From contig JBOZIK010000001.1 in NCBI GenBank assembly GCA_051453625.1, positions 160,894,890 through 160,958,889 of the forward strand: 64,000 bases of DNA. The letters run 5' to 3'. How positions within the stretch are numbered: the stretch's first letter is position 1; each line of letters starts with the position of its first letter. Below are positions 1 to 10,585 of this stretch, piece after piece. A model generated the notes under the pieces. That model was not told the origin of the DNA. It did no database searches and saw only the letters and a list, made by a program, of their open reading frames with translations. Made by a program: the position numbers and the translations under genes. This DNA is from Welwitschia mirabilis. Its lineage: Eukaryota; Gnetophyta; Gnetopsida; Welwitschiales.

Positions 1-105
1 ACGGCCTATTCCACTCCACCCGCTTTGCTTCCTTTGTTCCACAAGTCGTTAGCTTACTCCACACAGGGCCTCTACAAAGATTCCAACAAAAAGCACTCGA
101 ACCTT
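1..105 (-). mobile_element. 5' internal leader of a minus-strand LTR retrotransposon (partial)
   Basis: Read on the minus strand, this is the sequence directly downstream of a primer-binding site, so it is the untranslated leader or gag start of an LTR retrotransposon whose body lies left of the window. No domain can be recognised in 105 bases. It has noticeably more G+C than most of the window. The superfamily cannot be decided here; both copia and gypsy elements use this primer tRNA. Confidence 0.55.
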
Positions 106-117
106 GCTCTAATACCA
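106..117 (-). other. Primer-binding site, initiator methionine tRNA type
   Basis: The minus strand reads TGGTATTAGAGC, one mismatch from the common plant retrotransposon primer site TGGTATCAGAGC, which pairs with the 3' end of tRNA-iMet. It continues as AAGGTTCGA, as in many plant elements. It lies two bases from the TG of the adjacent LTR, which is the expected spacing. Confidence 0.75.
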
Positions 118-119
118 CT

Positions 120-465
120 TGTCACGAATCTTTACTTAAAAAATCAATTGCTAAACAAAAATAAATAGCAAACACAAGAACACCACACACAGAGATTTAT
201 GCGGAAAACCCTTGTGGGAAAAACCACGGGAAGCAAACAGAGCTCTTAATCTTATTCAAGGAACAAAAAGAATCACCATACAAAACAAATTCCCTAGCAA
301 CCTTTAAATAGGTTTAGGTTTCAAGCCAAGACAATCTAGAAACTTCCTCCGCTTTTCTTTTCTTTTTGTTAACCTTCTTTTACAATATTACAAAAGGGGG
401 GGGTTCAATATTAAAACATAACATTACAATATAAACAAGACGAATTTGGCTTCACCTTTCTAACA
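120..465 (-). mobile_element. 5' LTR of minus-strand LTR retrotransposon
   Basis: A 346-bp segment bounded by TGTCACGAATC and TTCTAACA on the plus strand. On the minus strand it begins TGTTAGAA and ends GTGACA, so it has the TGT..ACA termini of an LTR and abuts the primer site. It contains the pair GGAAAACCC / GGGAAAAACCACGG seen in many plant LTRs, and a TATA-like ATTTAAAGG on the minus strand near 303-312. The partner LTR is outside the window, so the target duplication cannot be tested. Confidence 0.65.
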
Positions 466-1040
466 CTCAAAACAGTGAAATTTACATGTCAAAATTTGTC
501 ATCTTAGTGTGTATTTATTGTTTGTTATTCTTTTTTATGTTATTCTTCATAGTTTTTAACTTATTAGACTAGTCTATTTCAAAGTAGAAATATGATTTCA
601 AGCTATCTTTCTTCTTTTTGAAACTTCAAACAGTGAGTCTGTTAAGGCTTTTTTTAAAGTGTTATAGATTTCTTTGTTTATTTTGCTGTGCATCATTATT
701 TTTGAAGAATCTTAGCCTCTTTTCATGAAGATGCACTATTTTCTAGTTGAAAAGTAAGTGAAAAAGAACATTTCAGCATTTCACTCTTTCAGAGTTTTGA
801 TTTTATGTGACTACTGGTATATGGGTGTTGGAACTCTTGATTTACTCTTTAGTTTTCCATGTAAAAAATTATACAACTGTTGTCTATGGTTATGATCTAC
901 AAAACTATTCTGTAAAACATGTTAATGCATCATAACTTTCACATTTTAATGTCTTAATGTAGTGTAGGAGGTCTTAAGATGTCACTGAAATCCTTAAGCC
1001 ATATTTAAAATGCTAAAAAATAATGCTCTTTAGTGACTCT
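466..1040. other. No gene recognised
   Basis: AT-rich DNA with no ORF, TE domain or obvious repeat. It may be intron or 3' flank of the putative minus-strand gene whose start lies near 1965. Confidence 0.4.
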
Positions 1041-1132
1041 TTCTGATTCCCGAGTTGACTCCTGAGTTGAGCCAAGCATGAGGTTTTTTCCCTTGGCCGA
1101 GTTGACTCACGAGCCTAAGTCTTGCAACACTG
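1041..1132 (-). mobile_element. Possible hAT-like transposon terminus
   Basis: The minus strand starts CAGTGTTGCAAGACT and then has two GAGTCAACTC words in a locally CG-richer stretch. CAGTGTTG-type ends followed by repeated ACTCG/GAGTC words resemble terminal inverted repeats of plant hAT transposons (family knowledge). No second terminus or 8-bp target duplication was found, so this may be only a short remnant. Confidence 0.25.
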
Positions 1133-1296
1133 ATCAATATTAATATTTGTATTTGTTCATTTAATATATTATTTTTAACTTTAGTTTTAATTTTATGAGA
1201 ATTTTTCTAAAGATGTTCAGGCAAAATCTTAACCAATTTTCTTCTTCTTCTTTTCTTTTTTGCTTTTTTTTTTTTTTTTAATAATGCTCTATGAGA

Positions 1297-1306
1297 NNNN
1301 NNNNNN
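1297..1306. other. Assembly gap (10 N)
   Basis: Ten undetermined bases following a poly-T run. A reading frame crossing them is not meaningful. Confidence 0.95.
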
Positions 1307-1854
1307 TCAGCCTTTATCAGAAGCCTCAAACATATTAGAAATGACACACATTTTACTACAAACTATCAAAATCCCAATATTGAAGAGGAAAGCTTTGACT
1401 TCTCTTTCACCAAACATAGCCAAACCTTTTCCCCCTCATTACTTAATATTTCTACTTTATTCTTGTCGTCCTCCTTACTTTCATTGCATTTCATTTAAGT
1501 GGCACATGTCGATGCTATGTATTCCAAGGTAATCATTGTTTATCTTATCAGAGACTACCTGATTCAACGGTCTACCCCCTATAAAATTGCAAGATCAATG
1601 ACGTTTTGCGAGAATTGTCTTTTAAGTCTAACAGTCATTAACCAGTCAAACCTCCTATTCGTAGCTTGTCTTCACTTCATCTCCTCGGATGTAATTACAC
1701 TTGACAAATACATTCACTCATCATTCTTGTTGCTAGTCATGACACACACAAAGAGTATTAAACACTATTACTAAGTCAATCAAACTGATCATTAAATGTG
1801 ATCCGAAAAAGTCCATAGGTATAAATTTCATTTTGGTATTTAATGTAGCCGTAG

Positions 1855-1965
1855 TCAGCAGAAATAGATATCATGAAGGGCTGAGACTTTAGCGTAATTT
1901 AAGACTCCGGAGCCTTCTTTATAATCTAGAACCTTAATCATACTCAATAGTTTCGGCGCTGCCAT
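1855..1965 (-). CDS. Putative first coding exon or small ORF, 36 codons, unknown product
   Basis: The minus strand has an ATG in a favourable plant context (ATGGCAGCG) opening a 36-residue frame that begins MAAPKLLSMIK and ends at TGA. It is mixed polar and hydrophobic, with no signal peptide or membrane segment, and I do not recognise it. Eighteen bases upstream is a candidate 3' splice site (CTACCTGTAG), and further upstream lie a 735-bp candidate intron and a GC-richer leader with pyrimidine-rich ends. That is the usual layout of a plant 5'-UTR intron with the start codon early in exon 2. A donor AAG|GT inside the frame would shorten the coding exon to 11 residues. It could also be a chance ORF. 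Confidence 0.3.
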   Translation of the reverse strand: MAAPKLLSMIKVLDYKEGSGVLNYAKVSALHDIYFC

Positions 1966-1983
1966 ATGATGTTGGGCTATTTA

Positions 1984-2718
1984 CTACAGGTAGCACAAAG
2001 AACTTCGGTTTTGTAATTTTATTATACAGACCAAAAAGACGAAAAAGAAAGAAAAAAAGCTTTCCGCTTGGCAAATCGTTTTGTGCTCATATTTTACCTC
2101 CATGGAACAATGACATGAATTTTAAAATCTTGGACATAAATCGACAAACATACCAAACTCACAATAATGGCATGCAGCTAGCCCTATTACTATTTAGCGT
2201 TAGAGAATTCAATAACATCGACCGCATGTTAGCATTGCCTACCAAATGGTGACAAGAGAGACAAGCGTTTATGATGGGGAAGAATCTATACATAAACAAG
2301 GCACCTTAAACATGTTAGGGTAACATAAAATATATAACAGCTTAAAATCAAACACACAATAACATGTAGCAGTTGTAACATCGAATTGAAAAGCTCACGA
2401 AGCCCGGTAGTTTGGTTGCAGACTAAAAGACTGAAAAGATACACAAAATGATAAGCGCAAACAAAAATTTGCACCAGCTGAATTTCCCCAAAATATCTAT
2501 TATCCGTACAAAATGCACACACATTTTGATGGAACTCACTTATTCATCTAACTTCCCCGTTGTAAAATGTTTCTTGAACACATTCCGAGTTCCTACGTAG
2601 CAATGCTGATGTAGTATAAACTCGAATTCGAATCTAACTGATTTAAATGAAATAACATAAAGTATCGATAAACGAAAAACGCACAACCGTTTCACTTTCA
2701 GTTATGATGTGATCTAAC
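1984..2718 (-). other. Candidate 5'-UTR intron
   Basis: On the minus strand the donor CAG|GTTAGA (exon ends at 2719) and the acceptor TGTAG (exon resumes at 1983) bound 735 bp. The stretch is T-rich on that strand and has no long ORF except one low-complexity frame, which I take as intron sequence. The call is from motif and layout only. Confidence 0.3.
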
Positions 2719-3010
2719 CTGAAAATAAGCGAGGAGTAAGCCAGAGAAGATAATAGAAGTGCAAAAGCAGAAGAAAACCCTCGCCACGGAGCTGAAAATC
2801 GGGTGTTTACGCGACCGCCCTACGGAGAGAAAGCAGAAAGTTCCGATGCACTATATCCCACTCGGCTCCTACGGACCTTTATGTACGCTTATGGTTTTGT
2901 TAATGGAAATGGTACATGGGTTTTTATCTCGAAATTTCGGCTGCCGGTAAAGGCGACTCCGAAGCGAAGACGATGTTCATTTGTTTTTGCTTCTCTGAGG
3001 TTACAGGAGG
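2719..3010 (-). promoter_or_regulatory. Putative promoter and noncoding first exon of a minus-strand gene
   Basis: This is one of the few segments with balanced base composition and several CpGs. Read on the minus strand it moves from a promoter-like region into a pyrimidine-rich leader containing GAGGGTTTTC (close to the AGGGTTT telo-box of many plant 5' leaders), then CTTATTTTCAG followed by a donor. The plus-strand ORFs here lack domain character and overlap the leader. The transcription start is not determinable; somewhere in 2800-2870 is plausible. Confidence 0.3.
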
Positions 3011-4360
3011 CTTTCTAATTTTCGCAAAACCAAGAGTTGGATTAACTAGTTAAATATAGTAAAACAAGTAAAGAATAGGATATTTCAATTTCTCAGGAAA
3101 ACATATTAAGCTATGTACATGTGCATACATAGAGGGGTCTTCAAATTATAATTGTATTTAGCAAGTAAAATATGGGAGTGGATGTCGGATCCATAAACAT
3201 TATTAAACTGGAAAAAAATGTAAGCTTTAATGTAAAAAGAAAAGATATTAATTAATATTCCACTATCAGATAAACATGAAAGGTCATACTCCATGTGAAA
3301 TAAAGCAACATGGTTTTAAAGGGCAATAGCCCTACACAAGCTGAATGAAATAAAAAATTCTTCATTATTCCTTAAGGGGTAAATCTTGAATCATTTGATT
3401 TGCCATTTTAGATGCTAGTCGATGGATAAGGTAGGATGTGGAGAGGCTTATTCAGTGGAGATTCCCAAGGGAGGTCTAAACGCTAAAAAGGACCATCAAA
3501 CAAGTGCTCAATAAGCTAAGGTAATTGACCTCGAGTTGAATCTTATTTGTTTGAGTGCATATTTCAAATGCAACATCCTCACAATATTAGATCCTTCTTG
3601 AAAAGCTTAAAGAGAAGAAAGTTCTACATTCTGAAAATTTTGCAAAATATAAATCTTAAATGTCCTAAATGTAAACAAAAGGAATTACAGATTAAGATAT
3701 CACCACTACTTACAAATGGACCATCTTGCAATGAAGTGAATGACAAATAAGAAATTATGAAAGATGTTATAAACCCCAACACATAATCATTTACCTTAAA
3801 AAAGCCCTTACAAAACATTAAAGTGGTTGAATTTGAATGAACAAATATGAAAGAACATTCAAAATGAGATATTGTATTGTAAGTAATTACAAATGCAATA
3901 ATGAAAAAAAAGGAAACCTAGATGCAATCATGGATGAAATTATATTAACCAATAATGCAAACACTATAACAAATAAAAATGTAGTTGAGAGTATGCCCTT
4001 AGACTTGGAAAGGAAATTACCTTATGAAATAATCATTCTTGCACACTTAGGAGGGAAGAAAGGAGGGTTATAACCTTATGATGAGACGAGCCCTCATTGT
4101 GGCCATGAAAGCCATAAAGGGATTAATTAAAAACAAGAGAAATGAGAAGGGGAATGCTAATGGTAGATCCCATAATAATAACAAGGAATGAAATGATAAA
4201 TGCCTTTAACCCTTGAGGTAAGCTATACTTATATAGTTCTAAGGTTGGAGATTTACATTTAATTTCACATGCTTGATACATTAAGGTACATTAAATCTAA
4301 TTAAAGTGGAGTTTCTTAGTTATTATGATTTACTAAGTGGATCCTCATCCTTCTAGAAGA

Positions 4361-4432
4361 TTTTTAAGTTTATTTAGAATTTAATTTGACCCTTTAGATT
4401 TTAAGTCTATTTAGAATTTAATTTGACCCTTT
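4361..4432. repeat. Two-copy tandem repeat, 37-bp period
   Basis: The words AAGT(T/C)TATTTAGAATTT and AATTTGACCCTTT occur twice, 37 bp apart, with nearly identical sequence. A simple local duplication. Confidence 0.8.
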
Positions 4433-5308
4433 TTAACTTTTTGTAAATTTGATTTTGTTATTTAATGGTTGATCTTTACTTTAGCTTTTACGGAACCCAC
4501 TATGCTCCAGAATGTTGGTAGCATTATGGATCTGACGATGGTGTTAGTTTTCTTAATAATTATCCCTTTGATCAAATATTAGTATATTGGCTTAGCATGT
4601 TTTACATAATAAAAATTGAGTATTCATTTTTTTTTTTTAATTTGATAAATTATAAAGATCAAGCTTGACTTGTAAAAAGTCGATACTAAACATGTTTTTT
4701 ATAGGCTTAAAATATTGTATTTACTAAGTTCTAAGGGGAAAAATTATAAAAATTAAAGTGTGCTTATAGCTTTAAACAACATTTTGTTAGGTCATTAGGA
4801 AATAACCCAAAGAAAGTTGAGTTCCTAAAGCTACTTGCAATCTCAAAAATTTGAAAGTATCATATTTGAGCTTAAAGATAGATGTTCCACTGGGATTAAA
4901 AATCTTAAACCTGAATTAAATTCATTCATTGTATCAAGATAAGTTAAATTTATACATTAAATTATGAAAGAAATAGAAATTTGTAAATTTTTAAGCCTAA
5001 CTTCATTTGTAATTTTTAATATTTTCCTTAACTATTTTCATTTTTAGCTTCTCATAAGAGAGAAAAAGTAAAGAAAGTTATGTCATTTTTATGCTAAGTA
5101 CAAGATTGAAAACTTTTCTATGCCATACATGCCTAACCAAGAGATTAGATTATCCTCGATGTTGAAAAGCACTAAAGTATGTTAAAATTTTAACTTCAAA
5201 ACACAAATGTACAAAAGAAAAAGCATAGATTTTTTATTAATTAAGATTTTTAAGACATTACAAGGCATTAAAGAAAATTACATAGAAAAAAGAAAAAGAG
5301 AAACCACA

Positions 5309-5655
5309 TCAAGTAAAATGTAATCTTCGAGGAGATCTTTCATAAGAATATCCAACTCTAGAGCTTAAGACACTATGAATTTCCTCAAGTTTTGACATCA
5401 CTTCCCTTTTACTTTCGTCAATCTTTTGTATTATTTCTTTCTTTTCATATTTTCATAAATCCTTCATCCAAATTTTGTACTTTCTAGGTGCCATCTCTAT
5501 GAGTCGTCTTTCCTCTTGAGAAGAAGATAGAGCAGGTTATCTTGGCTTATATGGTTGTTTGTCCTCTTCCTTATCTTCATCCTCCTCTTCTTTTTGGATC
5601 TTGAAAATTCTCGCTTCTCTTCTTGATGACCAATCTAGTTTATCATGCTCTTTAC
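5309..5655 (-). pseudogene. Decayed charged coiled-coil-like coding relic, unknown family
   Basis: One minus-strand frame reads through about 115 codons with only two stops. Its first half is a Lys/Arg/Glu-rich segment (QKEEEDEDKEEDK). The second half starts MAPRKYKIWMKD and continues as a likely amphipathic helix (IDESKREVMSKLEEIHSVL), ending SYERSPRRLHFT before TGA. The composition suggests a charged gag-like or nuclear protein. I cannot assign a family, and no neighbouring LTR or pol domain supports a retroelement. Confidence 0.3.
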
Positions 5656-6996
5656 TTTTTTAATTTAATGATCTATAATAAAACCAATACCATTTTCATT
5701 TCAACACTTGGCATGTCAAGATTCATTAACATTAACAAACATAAGATTATTACTTGCAAGAGTAAGGAGTGACAAATACTTAGCATTTCCCCTTCAGTCT
5801 TTAAGAATATTAAAGAAAAATTTAAAAACATTAAATCTTTTATCATCTTGAATGATAGATATTAGAACAATAGAGGAAACATTCGCATAAAAAACATGAG
5901 AGGAAGGACATAAATTTCCCATAATGTATTTAAAAAGTGTTAAATGCCTCTTAAAAATAAACCTATATGGTAAGACACCTTCTTTATTTAGATCATATTC
6001 AAGATATAATTTAGTATATTATTTAGTATATTATTTAGCTTAATTATTCATTAATTACTAGGTTTAAAATTTATCATTTGACAAAGAAAGAACTTTAGAA
6101 ATAAAAATTAGAAAAATAAAAAAAATTAAATCCTTATTAACTCTATAAATAGCTTTCTTAAAAATATTTATTCTTCTTTCTTTTTCCTATTTGCTTCTTT
6201 GTCACTTCTCTATTATGCATAATTTGTAAACTCTGAAAAAAGTATTTCATCTTATTATGAAAGTAGGTTTCATCTCTTTAATGAAGAAGGCTCTCCCATC
6301 CTCTTTGCACCATCTTTTCTAATTAAATAGTGCCATAATCCTAAAAAATGTTAGGGGAATTTATCCTCCAAAGAAAAACTCTATCCTTCTAGACCTCCTA
6401 TCAAAGATTGGATGTAACTGGGTAAGTTAAAATTGCAGTACCATTAGAATAGATGGTGGTATTGGTTTGTTGGTAGTAGGAATAAGCAATTAGAGCAAGA
6501 ATAGAAGTGTAAGGGTAGGATAAGGCACATGCATAATTAGCTTCTTAAGAAAATGTAGAATTAAAACTCTATATTTATAGATGAAATAAAGAATGTAAGC
6601 CATTGATCATTTATTTTTAGTGAACAACTGAGATTAAATGTAATATGAATTAGCCCAAAGAAAAAGTGTGCTTTTCTTGATAAGGTAAGTCATAAGTGAA
6701 AAGTTAGAAATCAATTTTATCTATACTTATAAAAAAGAATATTTATCATCATTTTGAAAAATAAAAAGAAAATCCTATGTTAAAAGGAATGGAATTTTGT
6801 TTTTAAAAAAAAAAATTATGGATTTAGAATGGGAAATAATTAAATTTATTTTTTATAGGAGAGGCAAAACTAAAGTAAATAAAATGCATTTTTAGTTCAC
6901 TTGGAAGAAAGATAAGATTAAGGATCATGCATGTTAGCCCATTTAACATAATAATAAAACATTATAATCTCCACGAAATAGATCTAACTTCCCTTT

Positions 6997-7001
6997 ATGG
7001 T
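6997..7001 (+). repeat. Target-site duplication ATGGT, left copy
   Basis: ATGGT directly precedes the TG of the 5' LTR and is repeated exactly at 19140-19144 after the last base of the 3' LTR. Five bases is the usual duplication length for Ty3/gypsy integrase. Confidence 0.85.
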
Positions 7002-7237
7002 TGATGCACTACCAAATTGTATGTATTTGATGGGTTGTTATGAGCTAGTTTGGAGGACATTTATATAAGTCTAGATGCAATTCTGAGGATTATGGATAGT
7101 TGATGGATGATCATTGAAATACGCAATTCTTGGCATATTTAGAGGCATTTCAGGCACTTTCTTATGCTTAGTAATTTGAAGGAAGATCAATGGTACTAGA
7201 GCTAAATTCTCTAGAGTTGGAAAGATAAGGAGGACTG

Positions 7238-7455
7238 TCATCCCCACTATCGTCCCTAGGACATAGAGGACGACAACCCTAGCACATGCCAAATAGGATG
7301 CTAATGTGAACTAGATCTAGAACCAATGGAGGCCTCTTTTGTAGGGGTGTCATTCCCCATGTCGTCTTCATGACATGAAGGATGACAAATCATAACGCAA
7401 GTACCATAGTTCCCTTGGTCGTCCCCATGACACTCAGGATGACACCTAACCAATA
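7238..7455 (+). repeat. Three dyad units (GTCRTCC..ATGACA..GGAYGACA) in U3
   Basis: Units near 7240-7278, 7346-7388 and 7417-7452 each contain a GTCATCC/GTCGTCC half, a central ATGACA (or GGACA) and a GGATGACA/GGACGACA half. The outer halves are complementary, allowing G-U pairs, and TGTCRT can also pair with the central ATGACA. They lie upstream of the TATA box. Confidence 0.7.
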
Positions 7456-7535
7456 TGTTGACTTTCATCCATTCTTTTTTGGATTGGAGTGCATTTTTCA
7501 GTTAATTTTGAGTGACAGTTTTGCCTTCTGTGTTG

Positions 7536-7545
7536 TATAAATAAA
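7536..7545 (+). promoter_or_regulatory. LTR TATA box
   Basis: TATAAATAAA, preserved at the same LTR position at 18453 (TATAAATA), 20300 and 26718 (TATAAATAAG). Conservation across elements supports it as the retrotransposon core promoter at the U3/R boundary. Confidence 0.65.
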
Positions 7546-8235
7546 CGCTCGCCTCCTTCTCCCCAAACCTTCCTATCCATCTTTGATGCACCAAACATTC
7601 TCATGACAGGAGATCAAAGGATGGGAGATCCATCTTGTGAGTTATAAAAAGACATTTCCTTGGTGTTGAGTTGTGCATCCTCCATTAAGATGCAACTGTT
7701 TGTAACCCAAATGTTGGTTTGATTCTTAATATAAAACTCTGTTTCACTTTTGTGCATTTATACTATTAATATCCCTTATGGTTTATGTTATTATTGATTC
7801 AATGACAATCTCATTAATGATATAGGTCTTAAGGGCAACATTTGTTAAAGTTGACAAAAGTAGTTTAGAATCATTTTGCATTACATTTATTCGACTCACT
7901 TCATAGCCTAAGTTGGTCTTAGTCAGTGATAGTCTCCCTAGCTGATTTAGATTATACAAGGCCAATCTTCCTGACAAGTCGATTTGGTAATTAAATAGGT
8001 GTTCATCTAGGATAGATTACATTTACATTGCATATTTATTTTCTTACATTGTCCGTAAGTTTCAGATACATTTTCCTTGAAAACCAATTCTCCTCCTTCT
8101 CTCGCACATCTTTAATGGGTTTACAACATTTGAGTTACTCCCATTTATATTAGGGTATCATATGTTATAATATATCTCTTTCGATTAATAGCATTTAGTG
8201 AGACGTAAAGGCTTGTAAAAATACACACCACAACA

Positions 8236-8258
8236 TCTTCGCGTTGTTACTGGGGAAG
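8236..8258 (+). other. Primer-binding site, decayed tRNA-Asp type
   Basis: Directly after the LTR end comes TCTTCGCGTTGTTACTGGGG. Athila/Tat elements typically carry TGGCGCCGTTGCCGGGGA here, complementary to tRNA-Asp. This copy is a mutated version, and the equivalents at 12536 (TCTTGGCCTTATTGTTAAGG) and 20886 (GATGTTGTTGCTAGGG) support the consensus. Confidence 0.65.
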
Positions 8259-8404
8259 GCTGCTAAGGAGAATGAGGATTGTCATCACTTAGGTGAGTAA
8301 ATTGGATTTTAGTTCGAATATTTATCTGTAGTGATGTTACATTTCTATTTAAGAATTATATGTTTTTAATTTGCGGTTTTCTATTTTTCTTAATCTGTAA
8401 TAAT

Positions 8405-8676
8405 AATTTATTATCCTCTCTGTCATCCAGATGACATTGGGAATGATAACAAAAATTCTACAGTTTAATTTATGTGTGTGAATTTTTTCTTTTGGTATCT
8501 GTAACAACAGTAAAATAACTATCGTCTTCCGTGTTGCTTCCATGACAAGGTGGACAATAGCTTCTATGTTTATTTTCTGGTTTCTGCTTTCTGGTTACAA
8601 CAATCTTTCTATTTTCAGTTTCTATTTTTGTCATCCCTTGTGTCGTCCCTACAACTAGATAAATGACTGTTAGTTG
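8405..8676 (+). repeat. Three dyad units in the element 1 leader
   Basis: Units at about 8418-8452, 8521-8562 and 8629-8676, for example CTGTCATCCAGATGACATT. They are the same unit type as in U3 but lie downstream of the primer site, so they would be in the genomic RNA leader, where packaging and translation signals normally sit. Confidence 0.65.
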
Positions 8677-9690
8677 TTTTTTATTTTATTTTTGGTTGTT
8701 TTCTATCTGAAGGATGCTATAATGTGGTTAACTTAGAAAATAAATATCAAAGAGAAAGGCTACTGATAGAAGAAAACATTAGAAAAGGATTGGTTACAAA
8801 TTAGAGTCAGGAATGCAATCCCCTGGTGCATACAATATCCCTTTTGAGTTCATTTTTTCTAAATCTGATTCCTTGAAAGAAATTTTTTTAGAAAACGATA
8901 GACATTATACTTTTTTATTTTTGAGTGTTAACAATCTAGACAATTTTTGATAAAAGGATAAAACATCAAAGAAACTAGAACTTGATCTTCATTGTGCATT
9001 TATCTTCATCTTGAATTAGGTTCTTCGGTTTCATTCTTCTCAATTTCAATAGCTTTAATGACTAGTGATAAAAAGGACCCTTAGGGAAATTCTTTCTTAA
9101 AGAAGGAGAAAATTGAAAGATTCTAAAGATAATAGTAAGAAAACANNNNNNNNNATTTTTGCAAAAAGAAGGAGAACAACACAAAATGATGTTCAGAATA
9201 GGAATTGGGTTTCTTCCTCTTTTTAACCTTCTTATTCTTCCCCTTCTTTTTTTCAAACTTTATATAGATATAACAATGAAAAGTTTCCACGTTTTAGGGA
9301 TTCCAACCATTTAAACAAACTTCCTACAATCATTTTTGCTAATCCCAATTATCTTCCATACATTACTATGAAGAAGAACCATCTCCCATGAGCTAATATG
9401 AGGAAGAATATGATCCAATAGAAGAAATGATTGATGAAATGAAAAAGAGTTAAGAAAATACCAATAAAAATTAGTAACCTACCAATAAAAACTTAGAAAT
9501 TATGATTGAGATCCTTCAACAACAATTATTACAAATTCACTGTTCTTTTACAACATAACATCTTCAAAACTATCCTACTTCGTCCTACCTCGAGAAAAAT
9601 AAGGAGAACTCAGAAACAAATGATAATGATTCTTACTTTTAAATAGAAGATAAAATTTCGGATCAAACTTCAACATCCTACTCATTAGGA
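8677..9690 (+). other. Leader and 5' body of element 1, no domain recognised
   Basis: About 8700-8880 matches the element 2 leader at 21350-21500 (shared words such as AAAGGCTACTGATAGA and GTGCATACAAT). In element 2 this leads into an Athila gag; here no gag motif can be read, and the frames are full of stops. A 9-N gap lies at 9146-9154. The segment near 9000-9290 is repeated at about 13400-13660 in the second body. Confidence 0.5.
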
Positions 9691-9699
9691 TATGAGAAA

Positions 9700-10341
9700 A
9701 TGAAAGATAACAATAACTCAACTCAATCTTTCAAAAATAGGAATGAAGATGACTATTTATTAGATAATGATATTGAGATATTAGATTATATCCCTGATTT
9801 AAATTTACTACTAGACAATCTAGGTGAAGAATCCACTCATGAAAAATTTGAAAATTCTTTAATCCATGATAGACATGATGATTACGTTTCTCCTTCTAAT
9901 GAATCTAATGAATTGAAAAATAATAAGAATGGTGAAAAATAAGATCATGATGATATTAAAATATTAGAGTATATCCTTTGTTTTTACTTATTCTGTGATG
10001 AGGATGAAGGAGTTCAACCTTTACAAGAAGTCCAACATAGAATATTAAGGAATAATTTAAGTAATGAAATAAAACTAATGAAGAATCTACACTATAAAGG
10101 GAGTCATCCACTCCTATCGCCTGGATGACAGTCTGAAATGATAGTTACTAATAATAACTTAGTAACTGAAAATGAGGATTATAATTTAGAATTAATAGAA
10201 TTACTCAACAGAGAAGAAGAAGAGTCAACTCAAGAAATATCAGAAAATCTTCCATCACATAATGAAGATAATGAGAACTTTTCTTTCTATAATCTTTTTA
10301 AGGAATTTAATAACTTAGAGAATGAGAGCAATAATCTATAA
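9700..10341 (+). pseudogene. Acidic ORF relic of element 1, first body
   Basis: Two frames (9700-9942 and 10138-10341) encode Asp/Glu/Asn-rich protein such as DYLLDNDIEILDYIPDLN and LIELLNREEEESTQEIS. The second body has the matching segment at about 13980-14500 (EDDEEEDDDDIEILDHIHSF), so this is a genuine family ORF and not noise. It resembles in position and composition the acidic tail after protease in element 2. No catalytic motif is present. It could be a gag-pol spacer or an acidic accessory region; both copies are broken by stops. Confidence 0.5.
10100..10146 (+). repeat. Dyad unit inside the acidic ORF region
   Basis: GAGTCATCCACTCC is followed by GGATGACAGTCTG and ATGATAG. The equivalent in the second body is at 14461-14510 (GAGTCGTCCACTTC then GATGATAGTT). 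This shows the unit also occurs within the body, away from the LTR. Confidence 0.55.
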
Positions 10342-10585
10342 GATAAGGGAGATATAGTTACAAACACTAAGGAAAAAAGTGAAGAAGCAATCTAACAAAA
10401 TAGTGATAAAGACAATAATGAAGAAAATTACCACAATGAAGGACCCATAGAGATTCATTTAAACTTCATAAAGGATAGACTTATTTATTTTACTCATACA
10501 TCTACATCCTTTCCACCTATGCCTTCATGTATAACTTCAAATCACATTTTTTCTTTTACTTTTATTTCCACTTATACATTACCTT

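Larger units (their letters stand above)
3020..6996. other. AT-rich relic DNA, no gene recognised
   Basis: Nearly 4 kb of strongly AT-rich sequence with short ORFs only. Apart from a local tandem repeat near 4.4 kb and one decayed minus-strand frame near 5.5 kb, I see no TE domain, LTR terminus or RNA gene. It is probably very old repeat DNA. Confidence 0.45.
7002..8235 (+). mobile_element. 5' LTR of element 1
   Basis: Starts TGATGCACTACC and ends CACCACAACA. U3 carries three dyad units (7238-7455) and then a TATA box. R-U5 includes a GGAGATCCATCTTG block also found in element 2. The same order recurs at 17919-19139 and, more diverged, in the LTRs of elements 2 and 3. Confidence 0.85.

Noticed and set aside
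2286-2522. 78-codon minus-strand ORF rich in Cys, Phe and Leu
   Set aside because: It lies inside the candidate intron and looks like translated T-rich sequence.
2759-3018. Two overlapping plus-strand ORFs in the GC-richer segment
   Set aside because: No domain, overlapping frames, and the same segment reads better as a minus-strand leader with a splice donor.
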